The notes beneath the pieces were generated by a model. It was not told the origin of the DNA and ran no database searches. It was given only the letters and a program-made list of their open reading frames with translations. 64,000 nt of DNA from Mesocentrotus franciscanus (lineage: Eukaryota; Echinodermata; Echinoidea; Camarodonta; Strongylocentrotidae). Location: contig CP137672.1 in NCBI GenBank assembly GCA_037976565.1, positions 28,484,877-28,548,876 on the forward strand, written 5' to 3'. Each line of letters opens with the position of its first letter. Position 1 is the stretch's first letter. Shown here in pieces: positions 22,744-34,939 of the stretch. A program made the translations under genes and the position numbers.

Positions 22744-23380
22744 GTAGACTGGTGAGGGGCCGGTATGAAGCCGATATAAGGCGGTGGGTCAGCGAGGCCG
22801 GTATGTATGAACACGGTAACAACCCACACGTCGTCACTGCGCGTTCTCACCGCCCCCACGAACGGCTCCATCACGGCATCGTATCGGCCCACCGTCCTTA
22901 TATACCGTCCTTTACGTCATGTTTGATATTTGTGTAGCGGGGTCGACTATTGCGATTTGTTTATGTTTTGAAAAAAAGTTCTCACATTTCATAGTAAGTT
23001 ATTTTCAGTTGCCAGTTTTTCTGGGTCAGACTGGCGTGTTGGAATGTGAATGGGCGACAACGCAGGCGTTTGTAACATTCTAAAATATAAATGAAGAATT
23101 GCTGCGAATGGCCAAACAATAGTTGTTTTGCTGGAAATAATAGACAGTTCAGCCGAGATGAATCTTTGTTCTCTTCCCGATTAATTCCAGTCTTGACATT
23201 TTTCGGGTCGCCTACACTCTTCGAAATTTTGAAAGAGCTAGAGCAGGTGAGAGTGTGATTCATGCGAGTAAAGAGTTTGAGGCGATAGATGAGCAGAGAG
23301 AGATAAATGGTAATGGAGAGCAGAAGAGGGTGTGTGAGAGAGAGTGTCTGAAAGTGTACAGCCTAATAGCAGGTCTTTTC
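22744..23380. other. No supported gene
   Basis: Moderately GC-rich up to 22940, then AT-rich. A 93-codon minus-strand frame at 22982-23263 has no recognised motif. (GA)-rich simple sequence lies near 23280-23345. Confidence 0.5.
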
Positions 23381-23382
23381 TA

Positions 23383-24110
23383 TTAACCCTAATAAGGCCG
23401 GGCTATTTGAGTTCTTAATACGGCCGGGCCGAGGGGGCCATTATGGGCCCCCGTAAGATCTCGGCCGTGAAACGGCCGATCGCCGCGAAAATTTGCATGC
23501 ATGTCAAGTGAAGTGTATAGAATACTATAGCAATTTCAATTTTTTGAAACAATTACTCATTTTCATATTTATGGTAAATTATGCAAATAAGGTCAAAAAA
23601 TTCATATTTTTACCCATAAATCATATATTCTTCATATTTAAGCTTTCTTTTCCACTACATATATTTGTTAGACCATTTGGAATGATAATACGAAGAAAAA
23701 AATTTGGAAAGCTAGGTTATTCCTTATGTTATCTCTTGTTTTGATAATTTCTTATGTATTTCATTGTTTTTTTAACTTATGTATTTCATTTTTATTTTGA
23801 CCTCCAAAACAAACACCTAAACTTTAAACAAGACCAAATAACCAATGTTTTATCTCTTTTTAGGAAAAATGATATTTCCATATGTTTTGTACACAAATCA
23901 CGAAAATGAGCGATTTTCGGGCCGACATGTAAAGACAAAAGGTCACGTGACTTTGTAACGGTAGGTCCGATTTTCAAAAAAATTGTTTTAAAAGATGCGC
24001 AAGACTCGAAAGAATAAAGTCATGAAGCGGCGGGGCGTCATCCGTATGCGTTTCCGAACAATCAGAAAAATCGCGGAGGGGGGCATAAGGATCCCTTCTG
24101 GGGCCTCTTT
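23383..24110. repeat. GC-rich end resembling a piggyBac-type terminus
   Basis: TTAACCCTAATAAGGCCGGG at about 23384 combines a TTAA site with a CCCT start, the signature of piggyBac-type ends. It is followed by GGCCGGGCCGAGGGGGCC, 'gggcccccgtaagatc' and TCGGCCGTGAAACGGCCGA, an obvious palindrome. No matching right end (..AGGG-TTAA) was found before the LINE at 24115, so it may be truncated. Tentative. Confidence 0.35.
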
Positions 24111-24114
24111 TTAT

Positions 24115-25345
24115 TTATATTGCATATGAATGACTTTCAAAACTCATCCAATGTTATGTCGTTTATATTATTTGCTGATGATTTTTCTGCGTTTTTCTAA
24201 CACAAAAACCCCAATGCACTACTTGAAACCGTTAATCTTGAACTGGAACTTGTTGAAGAGTGGATTTGTGCTAACAAACTTTCCTTGAATTCAAATAAAA
24301 CTCAATGTATGCTCTTCAGCAACTCTATTTCGGGATTGCCTGGAAGTGTTTACATTATCAAAACAGTTATACACTTAGTTGATTCGTCAAAATTCCTTGG
24401 TTTTATCATTGACAATAAACTTTCTTGGAAAGAACACAACTTAAAATTAAGCAAAACACTGGAATAATCAATTAATTAAAAATGTCGTTTCCTAAGTATA
24501 TTTTGAAAAGTTTGTACTCGACGCTTATCTTGCCTTATCTTAACTACGGCATACTTGCATGGGGAAATTCGTTTAAAAACCAGTTGGACAAAATATTGAT
24601 ACTTCAAAAACGCGTCATACGAATAATCTGCCACACTAATAGGTTAAGCCACACTAATAGTTTATTTTTAGAAAATAAAATATTGAAAGTTCATGACTTG
24701 TACAATTTCTTTTTAGGCTGTTTTATGTTTCAATAAAATTCTAATGAACTTCCTTATGCCATCACGTCGACATTCCAAACGAATCAACAACTTCATAATT
24801 ATCCATCCCGGCAGCCTTCCTTTTTTCACTTACACAAACTGAGAACTTTACTAAGAAAACAAACTTTGATTTATACTGGTCCTGTGTACTGGAACTCCTT
24901 GGACATGTCGCTCAAACAGCTGCCCAATTTAAGTACTTTTAAATATCACTTGAAATGTAAACTTCTTCTTCAGTATGAAAATGCTTAAGAAGGTCATCAT
25001 GATGGAGACTACCGCTATTATCATCACTTGTTGGTTGGCTGCACTACACACCCGTTTTGTTCTTCTTTTGTTTTGTTTTTTGTTTTATATATTATGTAAC
25101 AAACGTATTATGTGAAAGGAACCTTAATCACAAGCATAATGCTTCTAAGGTTTCCTCCTCATTACTGTAGATTATTGTTAGCATCACTTGTATTTAATAA
25201 CAATCGTTTTCTACTGTTGTAATACCACCTATCTATTGAATATATTTACATGTTTTGTTACCTTGTATATGCGTTACTTTGTAAATTCGTTCCAAATGCA
25301 GTTAATGTGGAAATAAAACCTAAATAAGAAAAAATAAAAAAAATA
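24115..25345 (+). pseudogene. LINE relic: reverse transcriptase C-terminal half and 3' end
   Basis: Broken plus-strand frames show, in order, FILFADDFSAFF (the F-A-D-D catalytic loop), EEWICANKLSLNSNKTQCML, then DSSKFLGFIIDNKLSWKEH, then, after a stop, SLYSTLILPYLNYGILAWG and ILQKRVIRIICH. These are the palm/thumb and connection blocks of CR1/L2/Jockey-type reverse transcriptases. Stops and frameshifts are present and the 5' half is absent. The 3' end near 25320-25345 has AATAAAACCTAAATAAG and an A-rich tail. The same blocks occur in the relic at 49366, from a different subfamily. Confidence 0.85.
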
Positions 25346-25560
25346 GCTAGCTTGTAGAAATAATAGAATGTACACTAATGTGGTGTACATAAACACGATT
25401 GGGTTAAGGACCAACTGGATGTAGAAGCAATACGGTATACACGGTAGGCTATACAACCAATTGAGTTTAGGTCTTTAGGACCGGTATATATGGTATACAA
25501 CCTATTGAGTTTAGAACCAACGGGTTTGTTATCAATGTATGGGGTTCATGACGAATGGTA
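25345..25560 (+). repeat. Family D segment, first part of an interrupted copy
   Basis: Matches 44661-44860 (GCTAGCTTGTAGAA, CACGATTGGGTTAA, 'ggaccggtatatatggta'). The same copy resumes at 25797-25914, 27979-28289 and 31354-31560, each resumption falling where an element begins or ends. Confidence 0.85.
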
Positions 25561-25796
25561 GGGGCGGATCCAGGGGGCCGTGGGGCGCACGTCCCCCAAA
25601 CAAAATCACATAAATGTTCAGTTGACTCAAAAATGGCTCAGAAATGCCTCAGAATGTATCATAGAGCATCTTAAGGTTCAACATTTTCCGGGGCCATTAA
25701 GCGGGCCACGGACCGCACGCCGTAAAGGCGCCGCGCTCGCAATTTCGTACATTTCACGCCCCCCCCCCCTTTGGAAAATCCTGGATCTGGGCCCCT
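25561..25796. mobile_element. MITE with GGGGCGGATCCAG ends, empty site at 44.86 kb
   Basis: Left end AGGGGCGGATCCAGGGGG, right end complementary to AGGGGCCCAGATCCAGGATT, about 236 bp. The family D copy at 44850-44875 reads 'gaccaatatgggctgt' without it. Flanks GAATGGTA and GAATGGGC suggest an imperfect 6- to 8-bp target duplication, which would fit a hAT-type element. It contains only a spurious 72-codon frame. Confidence 0.75.
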
Positions 25797-25939
25797 GAAT
25801 GGGCTGTCCGGAAACCAATGGGGTTAGACAGGGTGAACAGACGTCCCGTATTTCAACCATAATTTTGTCACGCTTCCCTTATAGACCGTCCCACTATACG
25901 TCCTGTATGTTATGAGGTTCCGGCGCTCCCGGGGTTTAG

Positions 25940-27220
25940 GGCGCACAGTGCCCTCCCACTTTTTCAAGTACCCCAAAAGTGCCCCTTTTTACATAGGAAA
26001 AGTGCCCCTTTAACTCTGTAAGAAGTGCCCCTTTTTACGTAGGAAAAGGGCCCCTTTTACTTTGAAAAATGCCCCTTTTTTATAAGTGCCCCTTCCCCTT
26101 TCCACCTCTGATAAGTGCCCCTTTTTTTACACTTACCCCTTTTCTTTCAACAAGTTCCTATTTTCCTTTGCAATAAGTTTCCATTTTCCATTCTCATAAG
26201 TGCCCTTTTTAAGGTACGAGAAGCGCCCCTTTTCACTTTTGATAAGCGCCCCCTCACCTCAAATAATTGTACTATTCAATTCTGAGAGGTGCCTCTTTTG
26301 CTTTGACAAGTGCCCCTTTTCCGTTGTAAGAAGTGCCCCTTCCCCTTTTAATAACTACCCCTTTTAAACTCGGATAAGCGCACCTTATATTTTCACTTGT
26401 GCCCCCTTTCATTTCTAATAAGTGCCCCTTTTCCTTATAAGTGCCCCATTTAAAATAGAGCCCCTTCTCATAAATGTCCCTTTTCCCCTATGAAAATAGT
26501 TCATTTTCATTCTCATAAGTGCCCCTTTTCAACTCTTGTAAATGACCCTATTCAATTCTGAGAGATACTCGTTTTATTTTTAGACACGTCCCCCTTTTCC
26601 TTCCTAATAAAAGCTCTTTTTCCTTCTTATAAGTGCCCCGCTTATTTTAACATGTTCCTCTTTTTCTTTTTAATAAGAGCCACTTCCCCCTTCTCATAAA
26701 AGCCCCCTTTCACCTCCGATTAATGCCCCTATTAAAATCTGATCGGTGCCCCTTTTTTCAACAAATGCTCATTTCCCTTCATTAATAGTGACCATTTTTC
26801 ATTCACATAAGTGCCTCTTTTCATATATGGTCAGTGCCCCTTTTCAGATGCGATAAGTGCCCCTTTTCACCTCTGATAATAACACTCTTAACAATGATAA
26901 GTGCCCCTTTTTCTTTTTAATAAGGGACCTATCCCTTTTTCATAAATTCCCCTTTTCACTTCTTATAAAAGCCCCTATTAAAATCTGATGGGTGCCTCTT
27001 TTCCGTCGACAAATGCCCATTTCCCGTTCTCATAAGTGCCTTTTTCATCCCTTGTGAGTGCCTCTTTGTTTTATAGGTGTAAGAAGTGCTCCATTTTCAC
27101 CTCTGGTAATTAGACTTTGTACTTTGACACGTGCTCCTTTTCTTTTCTATTAAATGTCTTATCCCTTTCGATTAGTGTCCCTTTTTCCTCTCATCATTAA
27201 ACGTGCCCCTAATATCAAGC
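25940..27220 (+). repeat. Array of about 30-bp 'AAGTGCCCCTTTT' units
   Basis: Over 35 units of the form AAGTGCCCCTTTTCAC followed by a variable 'tctgat'-like spacer. Units are pyrimidine-rich and heavily mutated, and successive units differ mainly in the spacer. The same array type occurs at 58480-60260 and, reversed and short, at 22540-22680. No reading frame is maintained. Confidence 0.9.
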
Positions 27221-27427
27221 TACTAAGAGCAGTTTCCCCCAAAGCTCGCTCGCATTTCTGGATGTTATTATTATGTTCCTTATCAAAGGTCTTTTCAGTC
27301 CCATCAGGATTGGGTTTTCCCTCTTTACAAGATGTAATTTTTCGCACTGCGACCTCACAAATCTTAAAATTGTCCTCGCTCGCAAATGAATTTTCAGACC
27401 ATCACACCCAAATGCAAAGTATGATGC

Positions 27428-27810
27428 TCATAGGTATAGACCAGTTTTGGAAACGTCCCCCTCTCAAAAAATGAAATGGAAGCTCTTATTACCAATCATG
27501 TGAAAGAATATGTTTTGACTTCTACGTGATGATACAAATTTTGCCGGGAAACCGCCTACTAATTGATATATTTGGTAAATTATCATATCGATCCGGACTG
27601 GATAGATATCGCGATCGCGTATATAGTCCCGTATACACCTTTCTGTGTACAGTGCTTGTAACTTTACCATGACTGGTCCAAATTTCTTATCATTTTGATG
27701 ATTCCAGAACCTTGCAGTACACACCAATACTTATATGCTAGATGATCAACCTTTCCTGATCGACTCCACAACGTTTCTTTCACAATGCAATCGCATGACC
27801 AGAACTTTAA
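27428..27810. mobile_element. MITE-G copy 1, nested in the GTGCCCC element
   Basis: Ends are AGACCAGTTTTGGAAACG and the complement of AAAGTTCTGGTCATGCGATT (short inverted ends GACCAGTT(C/T)TGG). The whole stretch is the reverse complement of 54971-55370. The 22-kb relative of the host element lacks it, passing from GATGCTTAACG to GAGAAACAAATA without a break. It is therefore an insertion into an insertion. Confidence 0.75.
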
Positions 27811-28200
27811 GCAATATAAAGAGAAACAAATTTTGAAATCATCCCTGATAATGTAATCACAATATAGGGGTATATACCAATGATTAAAAACTTGTATATT
27901 TTCGCTTTGAGATTTCCCTTTGAAGGTGCCCTTTTTTGTTGGTGCCCCCCACTTTCGAAGTCGCTCCGCCGCCTCTGGGTTGAAACCAGAGATTATTATC
28001 ACCCAAACATCGACATACAACAAGCCTTTATGCATCTATATGTATATACAGTACATGCTAAAGCAGAGAACTCGTGAAATAAAACCACGGTAACGTCACT
28101 CGGGAAAGTCTGAATCGGAATCCGTCGGTCCATATCATATTTTGTTATATAAAACTCCAGAGCATTAGAACATTTGCAATGTGTATAGGCCTTTCATGTA

Positions 28201-28231
<31 letters not shown>

Positions 28232-28232
28232 G
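28201..28232. repeat. (TG)n microsatellite
   Basis: About 16 TG units; the family D copy has a shorter run at 45181-45200. Confidence 0.95.
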
Positions 28233-28285
28233 TTTGAATTAACAATCCATGCCTCCTTATCTTATTTCGTTCTTGGCATGCGATG

Positions 28286-31200
28286 TTAATGTAACAGGTC
28301 AAAATTGAACTGTTTTACAGTGAAAAGACCAATTCAATAAATATATATTTCTATCAATAACTAATCAATATAGCTACACAGGAAGTGGACAACAAGAAAC
28401 AAAGAAGTTTATATGTTTACAAACTTCGTATTTCTAAAGAAGTATGATTCGCACCTATTCTGAGTAGAAGCTATATGATACACTTGTCATTTGGCCAAAA
28501 CATGACATTCCACAGCTATGAGAGAGTTTATGATGTAGTATGGTCACTTGGTCAAAGGTCAGCAACTCCCAATAAAGAGCGTAACTGTTATAAAAGTGGG
28601 CAGAGGTATTTGTCAGATGCACTCCTGCACTGCACCACCATACATGGAGCAGGCAGGGAGGTGGTCTCTTCAAACTTTTGGGGTTACGTTAGGTAAGAAG
28701 ATTATTCTTTTGTCAAGTTTAATAATTATTGAGATAATTAGTATTTTTGTAGATGTATTCTGATGTTAGTTCATAACCTTGGTATCGCTCTGAGCGATAA
28801 GTTGTGCTGAATTAATATGCATTCTGTAAGGTGTGGCATATTATCTGTTTAATCATCAGTAGGTTGATTTCGTTACTGAGTTAAGCACTCGATTCTGTTT
28901 TGGTAATAGTAAATTGCGATGATTTGAATGGTATTATGTTATCTGTTATATTACTTGTAATCTTTAGGAGTTTTAGTTATAATGTGTTGTTGAGGTTAAC
29001 TATGGATAATCATATTTTGCGGACCAGTTGTAAAGTAATATTTCGAGAGTTAATATTAATAGTTGGTGGTTATAGTCATTGAATCGTCTTCAGTTTGATG
29101 TTTTAGAGTAAAATTCACAATGATATGTATTCATTATTATTCCTTTAGGGGTTTACAAACAACATGTAGGAAGGAGGGTACCATCAGAGGAAACTGTCCT
29201 CTAGGCCAGATTGCCAGGGTGAGTGGTTATTACATATAAGCCACTAATTCAATGTAGTTTTAATGGGAAATATATTTGATTGTTTGACAAAGTTCACTTG
29301 ATGGTTGTATTCATTTATTTGTTGGGAGAGTTATCCATAAAGATGAAATAACTTTATTTGTGATTAGATACTGGTTATTTTCATGCAATATCCATTAAGT
29401 TTTAATGAATGGAATATAAACAACCTGTTTATCATTTATTATCATGAGTCGGCTTATGACGTCATATTGTTGGTGTAGCTTCTTGCACCGTTAAGCTACA
29501 GGCTAAGAGTTAATTTAGTCAAACGTCAGAACGCACTCCGTAATAAATGTCCAATCACACTTGCATAAAAATGTTCAAATATTTCGTTTATTACATCTTT
29601 ATTAAATTGTATATTGTAGATATGATCGTCAAGATGCTCAAAAAATCAACTGTTCGCAAAACACGTCGTATAACGAATAAGAAGATTACAGAGCGATAAC
29701 GTAGAGTATAACGTAGATTCGTAGAACAATGAAATTTATGTAGCGATGAGTGAACGTAAATGGTAAGTGTACACGAGTGAGTGTACACGAGTGAGTGAGT
29801 GGTTCGCTCTAAAGCAATAGAAATAGAATTAATGAATACATGATCAACATTCCATTATGTGTAACACTTGAACACTGTGATTAATATAACTAATTAAGCA
29901 TTGATATTAATCTCCTTGTCCTTTCCAGTAAATTCAACTAATCTAGTTAGTAAACATAAACTTAACATGGCATATATATATATAACATGTAATAATAAAT
30001 CAAATGAACTAAATCTTAACTTGAGCTACAGTTAAACCGGTATTAACTTTAATCTTGATCCAACTACACTAAACTATAGTGTGAACATGCCTCTATTCTA
30101 AGAAGTTCGTGCCCATGACAACGGCATCCCAGTGTCCCCCCAAATCCATAAACAACGACCTTGGGTCAAGTTGGGTGTGTGTGAAACTTGGTGTTACTAT
30201 ACACACGATTTAGTATATTCTCACTGCAGTTACAAATTCCTAACTTCTTGAAACTATTCTTATACACATTAAATGATATTAATCCAAAGTTATGAACAAT
30301 ATTCACATTCAAGAACATCTACTTTATGATTCTCAATTAACAATAATCAATCACTAATATCAACTATAAAGCAAGTTCACTACGACTTATGACTTTCTCA
30401 CTTGGGTATTTACATACCGGTACATAAAAACTCCGTGCACACACAGAGTGCACCGACTGCTGGATACACAATTACACAGAGATGCAAATTTTGCAATATT
30501 GATACTTTTATCCCTTTTGGGCTTAAATATGGTAAAATAACTACACACTTCAAGGTGTGAAGACTGATAATACATGTTTTAAACAATATTTTAACTCACC
30601 AATTGTTTGGCCTCCTGGTTTCCACAACTTTCCGTAACTTTTTGATCCAAACGGTATGAATTACTTCTTGACAGTGAAACTTTCTTCTTTCTTTCTGATG
30701 CAAGCAGGATTGGTGCTGGGCACATCATCATACTTCTCAGAATTATTATACTTCGAATATAATTTGCATACATGCCCCAAGTCTTATCCAATGGGGTCAT
30801 TGTTACTATGTATCTATGGGCTGGCTGGGTGTGAACGACCAATCATCATACTTTTCAGAATTATTATACTTGGAATATAATTTGCATACAATGCCCCAAG
30901 TCTTATCCAATGGGGTCACTGTTACTATGTATCTATGGGCTGGCTGGGTGTGAACGACCAACCAGGCCAGAGATTGACTTATCATAAACAAATTGTTGCT
31001 AAGGCAGATAGTGTATATGCTGACCAATAAACATTAATTACACCTTTTTTGTGGAACTGATTCATGAATAATTCCTATTTGGCCTGATAGTCTTCAACTT
31101 CAAACTTTTTGTAGCCTTTTGGTTTCATGCCGTTACAGTTGGAATTCATATATCTTTGAGTCATAAACGGAAAATATGTTTATTGATATTATGTGTGTTT

Positions 31201-31353
31201 TTTAAACATGTCCTCATTTCTATTTAATTGTTTTAACTTTGTTTATTTATTCAGGTTTATTTTGCCTCGTAACTTGCATATGAAATAAAACGAACCACAA
31301 CACAAGGAATGGTGTGGCGTGTCATCTGTACCAGTTTCCGCGTGTTACATTAA
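28286..31353. mobile_element. 3.06-kb element with TTAATGTAACA ends
   Basis: The left edge TTAATGTAACAGG (28286) is the inverted match of the right edge C(G)TGTTACATTAA (31343-31353). Family D is uninterrupted at 45250-45256. Removing one TTAA plus the insertion restores gap-free alignment of the flanks, so TTAA is probably the duplicated target, as in piggyBac and Kolobok transposons. Inside are only frames under 100 codons. A possible splice-bounded exon (about 29149-29219: ..TTTAG|GGGTTTAC..CCAGG|GTGAGT) and a tandem duplication at 30724-30961 are noted. Superfamily and any gene content are unresolved. Confidence 0.7.
30724..30961 (+). repeat. Two 118-bp tandem units
   Basis: ATCATCATACTT(C/T)TCAGAA through GGCTGGCTGGGTGTGAACGA occurs twice in direct contact, with only a few differences. 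It is a recent local duplication within the 28286-31353 element. Confidence 0.9.
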
Positions 31354-31560
31354 TATAAACAAATGAGTCATGCAAATGCAAATAAATTTATTTCATGTCA
31401 CTAGCTAAGACTTCACCCCTTTTTTTACTCTCTGTATAATAATTTTTAATGCCATGGTACAGTCAAAGTACAACAATTATTATCAAAGCTTGAATTTTGA
31501 CATTTTCTGTCATATGACACGCACATCCTCCTGCCCCCTCCCCCCCCCCACATTCTAGAA
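31354..31560 (+). repeat. Family D, last part of the interrupted copy
   Basis: Matches 45257-45480 (ATGCAAATGCAAATAA, GTACAGTCAAAGTACAAC, TGACACGCACATCCTCCT and a C-run). Confidence 0.85.
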
Positions 31561-31599
31561 TATCGCACTAGATATGTCCCTTGAAAGGTCATTCTAAAA

Positions 31600-32480
31600 A
31601 ATTGCTACATGTGGGTGTCTGTGGGGTCTGTGTTTGAGTATGTGCGTTAAAACTGCGTGGGTATGTTCATTAGTGTACATGTGTGTATTTCTCAATTTAT
31701 TTTTAACACACGTTTAAGAAAGCTAGGGATGTTATGGAAGTTACAATGTACATCTTTATATGATATTTACTCTGCTATATCATAATTATTTAGTAACATG
31801 TGGCAGAATAAACAAGCACATCAGACAAATCGATATGATACAGTAGAAACTATATACATGCAGACGAAAAGTTTAAATTACCGGGGGCAAATAACAACCC
31901 CCCCCCCCCCCACTGAGCGAAATATCGCTGGACGCGATTTTAACATTTCCGAGTGCAGAAAAGAAAAGAAAAATGTCAGTACCCCCACTGAGCGAAATAT
32001 CGATCGGCGCAATTTCCACATTTCAGGACCCACCCCCTCCCCCCTATTGGAAAATCCTGGATCCGCCCCTGGGTCAATGGTGACGTATCTCAACCTTTGT
32101 GTGCAGCTAGGGGGGAGACATCCAAGCCAGTAGTGAAATCAGTGTATTCATGTGGTCTAATTTTCGTGGACAGAAGCGGGTTGTATGGTGAAAGATTTTC
32201 CTTTATGGCCATTGTCTTCTAAATGTTTAAATTGTACCATGTTAATATATTTTGCACAATATTATCAGGATGGGGCGGGGCAATCTGCCTCCTTGCCCCC
32301 GTCAAATACGTCAATGTATTATGAAATATAGGCTAGGACTGACTGGGATTTTTTTAAACTGCAGAATTTCATTGACAAAGGTAAACTCCATATATAGGTA
32401 GAAGCTGTGCTCTGTTTCTTATTATCATAATTACACAACCCATATACAAGTCAAGAGAATGTTGAGTTCTGTTAAAGATA
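31600..32480. repeat. Family A/B repeat copy 4
   Basis: 31690-31860 aligns with 960-1100, and 32095-32380 with 1235-1330 and 2450-2660. The stretch 31880-32070 (C-run, two copies of CCCCCACTGAGCGAAATATC, and an end CCTGGATCCGCCCCTGGG) is absent from other copies and is probably a small insertion of the GGATCC-end MITE class. Confidence 0.65.
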
Positions 32481-32484
32481 CTAT

Positions 32485-33062
32485 GTCCCATTTGCAGGCC
32501 AAAACAAAAAATGAAAAGGTTAAATTCCAACGGTATGTGAAAAAGGGGGGGGGGGCTTGAAAATGTCCTTAAGTGGGAAAATAACGACTATAAGTTGTCG
32601 AATCGACTTAAGTGATAGCAATACAGTAAGTAATAGTCTGCTTTTCAGACCATTGTACCGAATGGTCGTACGTACGTTTTGTGCTGCGCAAAGATTCAAT
32701 CAGTTTAATTTCGGCCATTACAAGAAGTGGGTTATTGATGTAGACAAATGCTCATGTACCCTTTACAGCTCATTTTATGTATGTTATTACCACATAAGAA
32801 AAAAAGCCAGTCAGTCACTCAATAGTGTCTAACAGTGAAGCCTAGCAAGTAAACGGGTTTCCTTGCATAATTTGAATATTAGGACACTGCTAACGTTTAA
32901 ATTTCACAGATAGGACATATATGACATATTCATAATTCCTGCAAAATTCTACAGAATTTGATGATGGCTGCAAAAGGGACATGGTATCTTGAAAGGTGAA
33001 AACAATTTGAGATCTTTCTCATTCTTTTTATGCCAGTTTGGACGTAAATCCTAGAAGAAATG
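32485..33062 (+). repeat. Family B repeat
   Basis: The forward counterpart of 19672-20003; its last part (33005-33060) matches 9057-9110. It stops abruptly at the truncated end of the Gypsy polyprotein at 33063/33064. Confidence 0.75.
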
Positions 33063-33063
33063 T

Positions 33064-33585
33064 GAAATACACCGCGAGAAGTTCACGTCCGAAAGTACTA
33101 TATCTCGATCGTCTCTGCTGGCTGCAGGCGTTTTGAGAAGAAGGCGATAAGTTGCCAGTCATCGTCAACTTGTTGCTGCAACACACCTCTGATGCATCAA
33201 CCATCTGATGCATCAACCATAATGCAAAGTGGGGCATTAGGTTTGGGATGTGAAAGGATTAAAGCTTGTGCAAGAGCTGTTTTCACGGAGTTGAATGCAT
33301 TGAGGGCTGCTTCGTCGAGATGGATTGCCTTGTTTTTCTGCTTGCAGCCATTAGATCATTCAGCGGTTGAGTGGTAGCTGCACAATCAGGGATGAAGCGA
33401 TGGTAGAAGTTGAATAGTCCAAGAAATTCTCGAAGTTTGCGAAGAGAATCAGGGACGGGGAAATCGTTGATGACCTCTCATCAACGATGTGTCCGAGGAA
33501 GGTGAGCGAAGATGCGCCAAATTCACACGTGGATTAATGACGACACCGTATTTCGAGAGTCGGGAGAAGAGTAGTTAGAGGTGTT
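33064..33585 (-). pseudogene. Ty3/Gypsy pol relic: end of RT and start of RNase H
   Basis: Read on the minus strand this part continues the split polymerase at 38741. Recognisable blocks are LFSRLSKYGVVINP just after the catalytic loop, a 'F.GLFNFYHRFIP'-like block, and the RNase H start YSTFGRELLAVYF, after which homology ends at about 33063. Frameshifts and stops are frequent. Integrase and the 3' LTR are missing. The break at 33580-33585 (GGTGTT) is the target site of the composite insertion. Confidence 0.8.
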
Positions 33586-33724
33586 ATATCCCGCCCCCCC
33601 CCACTCCGGGGTCGAAGGGGCCGCATTCGTGTTCCTAAAATCTCCGGTAAAGGGGTACTTTTCGCGTGACAATGTCCGGCCCAAAAATTGTAAAATAAAG
33701 GGGGTGTATTTGACTTTTCACCAG

Positions 33725-33875
33725 GAGATTTCTTTAAAAAGGGGATGTTTTTTCTCTGTCTCTCTTTGGATTCCTGAGAAATTAAAAAAGGGGGTTATAA
33801 AATATTTAAAAGAGAGTGTTTTTTCTCTCTCACTCTTTGGACTCCTGAGAAATTAAAAAAGGGGGTTATAAAATA
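33725..33875 (+). repeat. Two tandem units of about 68 bp
   Basis: GTTTTTTCTCTGTCTCTCTT... and GTTTTTTCTCTCTCACTCTT..., each followed by CCTGAGAAATTAAAAAAGGG and 'ggttataaaatat'. Confidence 0.85.
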
Positions 33876-34939
33876 TCTTGAATATCATAGATAGGGGGAT
33901 ACATTGAGCAGTGTTCCAAATTTAGGAGGGGTCTCAAGGCAAGCCCGCAGGTTCAGAAATGTTGGCAGTCCAGGGTGCTTTTAAAGGGAGGGAACAAGCA
34001 TACGCGTACCCCAAATAACACTGATAGTACGGGAACCAGGGGGTCAACCTAGCTGGAAAGGAAACCAATTATCATGTGCACAGATGTAAAGATCGCATAT
34101 CTCCATATAACAAATCGACCGTCTGGCATGTTCTAAGTGGTGGGTGTGGCCAGGGGGAGCCCCCTCCCCAAAAAGCGGCCCTTTTGACGACAAATTAGTA
34201 TTTTGTAAATAATATTGTAAGGAAACCTTGAACCACCATGAGTTTGGTGTCATATGAAAGAAAATTAAATTATCTACATTTTGATACCTATTTCAACGAA
34301 ATTAGGATTAATTTACATAGCAAATTTAAGTTAAAAACATGATTTTTGGTGATTTTTTTCGAAATATTGAATTTTATCAAAAAAGATTATTTTCCATATA
34401 TCAAAATTGAGAGGTGCATTTTTCATAACTTTCCAGGAATTTGCTTATGTACAATGACAATATCCTGTGCGAGGGAGAGGCTTATATATCTTTTCAATAA
34501 AAAGTTATAGCAATCCAAAGTCATTGATTTGATTTCCACAAAAACAACATTTTTGCCCACATGTGTATTAACTGTATGCATATACGTGCATTAGTGTATT
34601 AAGGACCTGTTTGGTGTGTTTACATCGAGTTTTAAAGATAACTTTAAACTAAAACCTCTTATCACCCTGTATTTGGTGTCAAAAGATGGATAATTAAAAT
34701 ACCTTCATCCTGATATCAATTTCAATGAGTGATGTAGTGTGTGAAATATAAATTTTGTGCCAAAAGGTGCTTTATTGTAGATATTCCTCTGATTTTGGCC
34801 AGTATCTCGGTATATTAACTGGACAAAAGTGATTAGACATTTAATAGTGCAGAAAATTCAAAGGATTTGGAGCGCTGAGTGCAATTGATAAGTTCTTCTT
34901 TGGGATGTTTCGGGAAATGTGGACATTGGCAGTTGCCTC

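Larger units (their letters stand above)
25915..27978. mobile_element. 2.06-kb GTGCCCC-array element, empty site at 44.98 kb
   Basis: Family D reads 'gtatgttatggttgaaacc' at 44971-44989; here TATG (25914) and GGTTGAAACC (27978) are separated by this insertion. Edges GGTTCCGGCGCTCCC and the complement of CAGAGGCGGCGGAGCGACTT are related to those at 22069 and 58403. From about 25940 to 27220 it is a degenerate array of roughly 30-bp units (see separate entry). A MITE sits inside at 27428-27810. No transposase seen. Confidence 0.75.

Noticed and set aside
23384..24110. A complete piggyBac element
   Set aside because: Only one TTAACCCT end was found; no matching right end and no transposase.
25940..27220. 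CRISPR-like ~30-bp periodicity
   Set aside because: The repeats are degenerate and low complexity, the spacers are not unique, and no cas genes are present.
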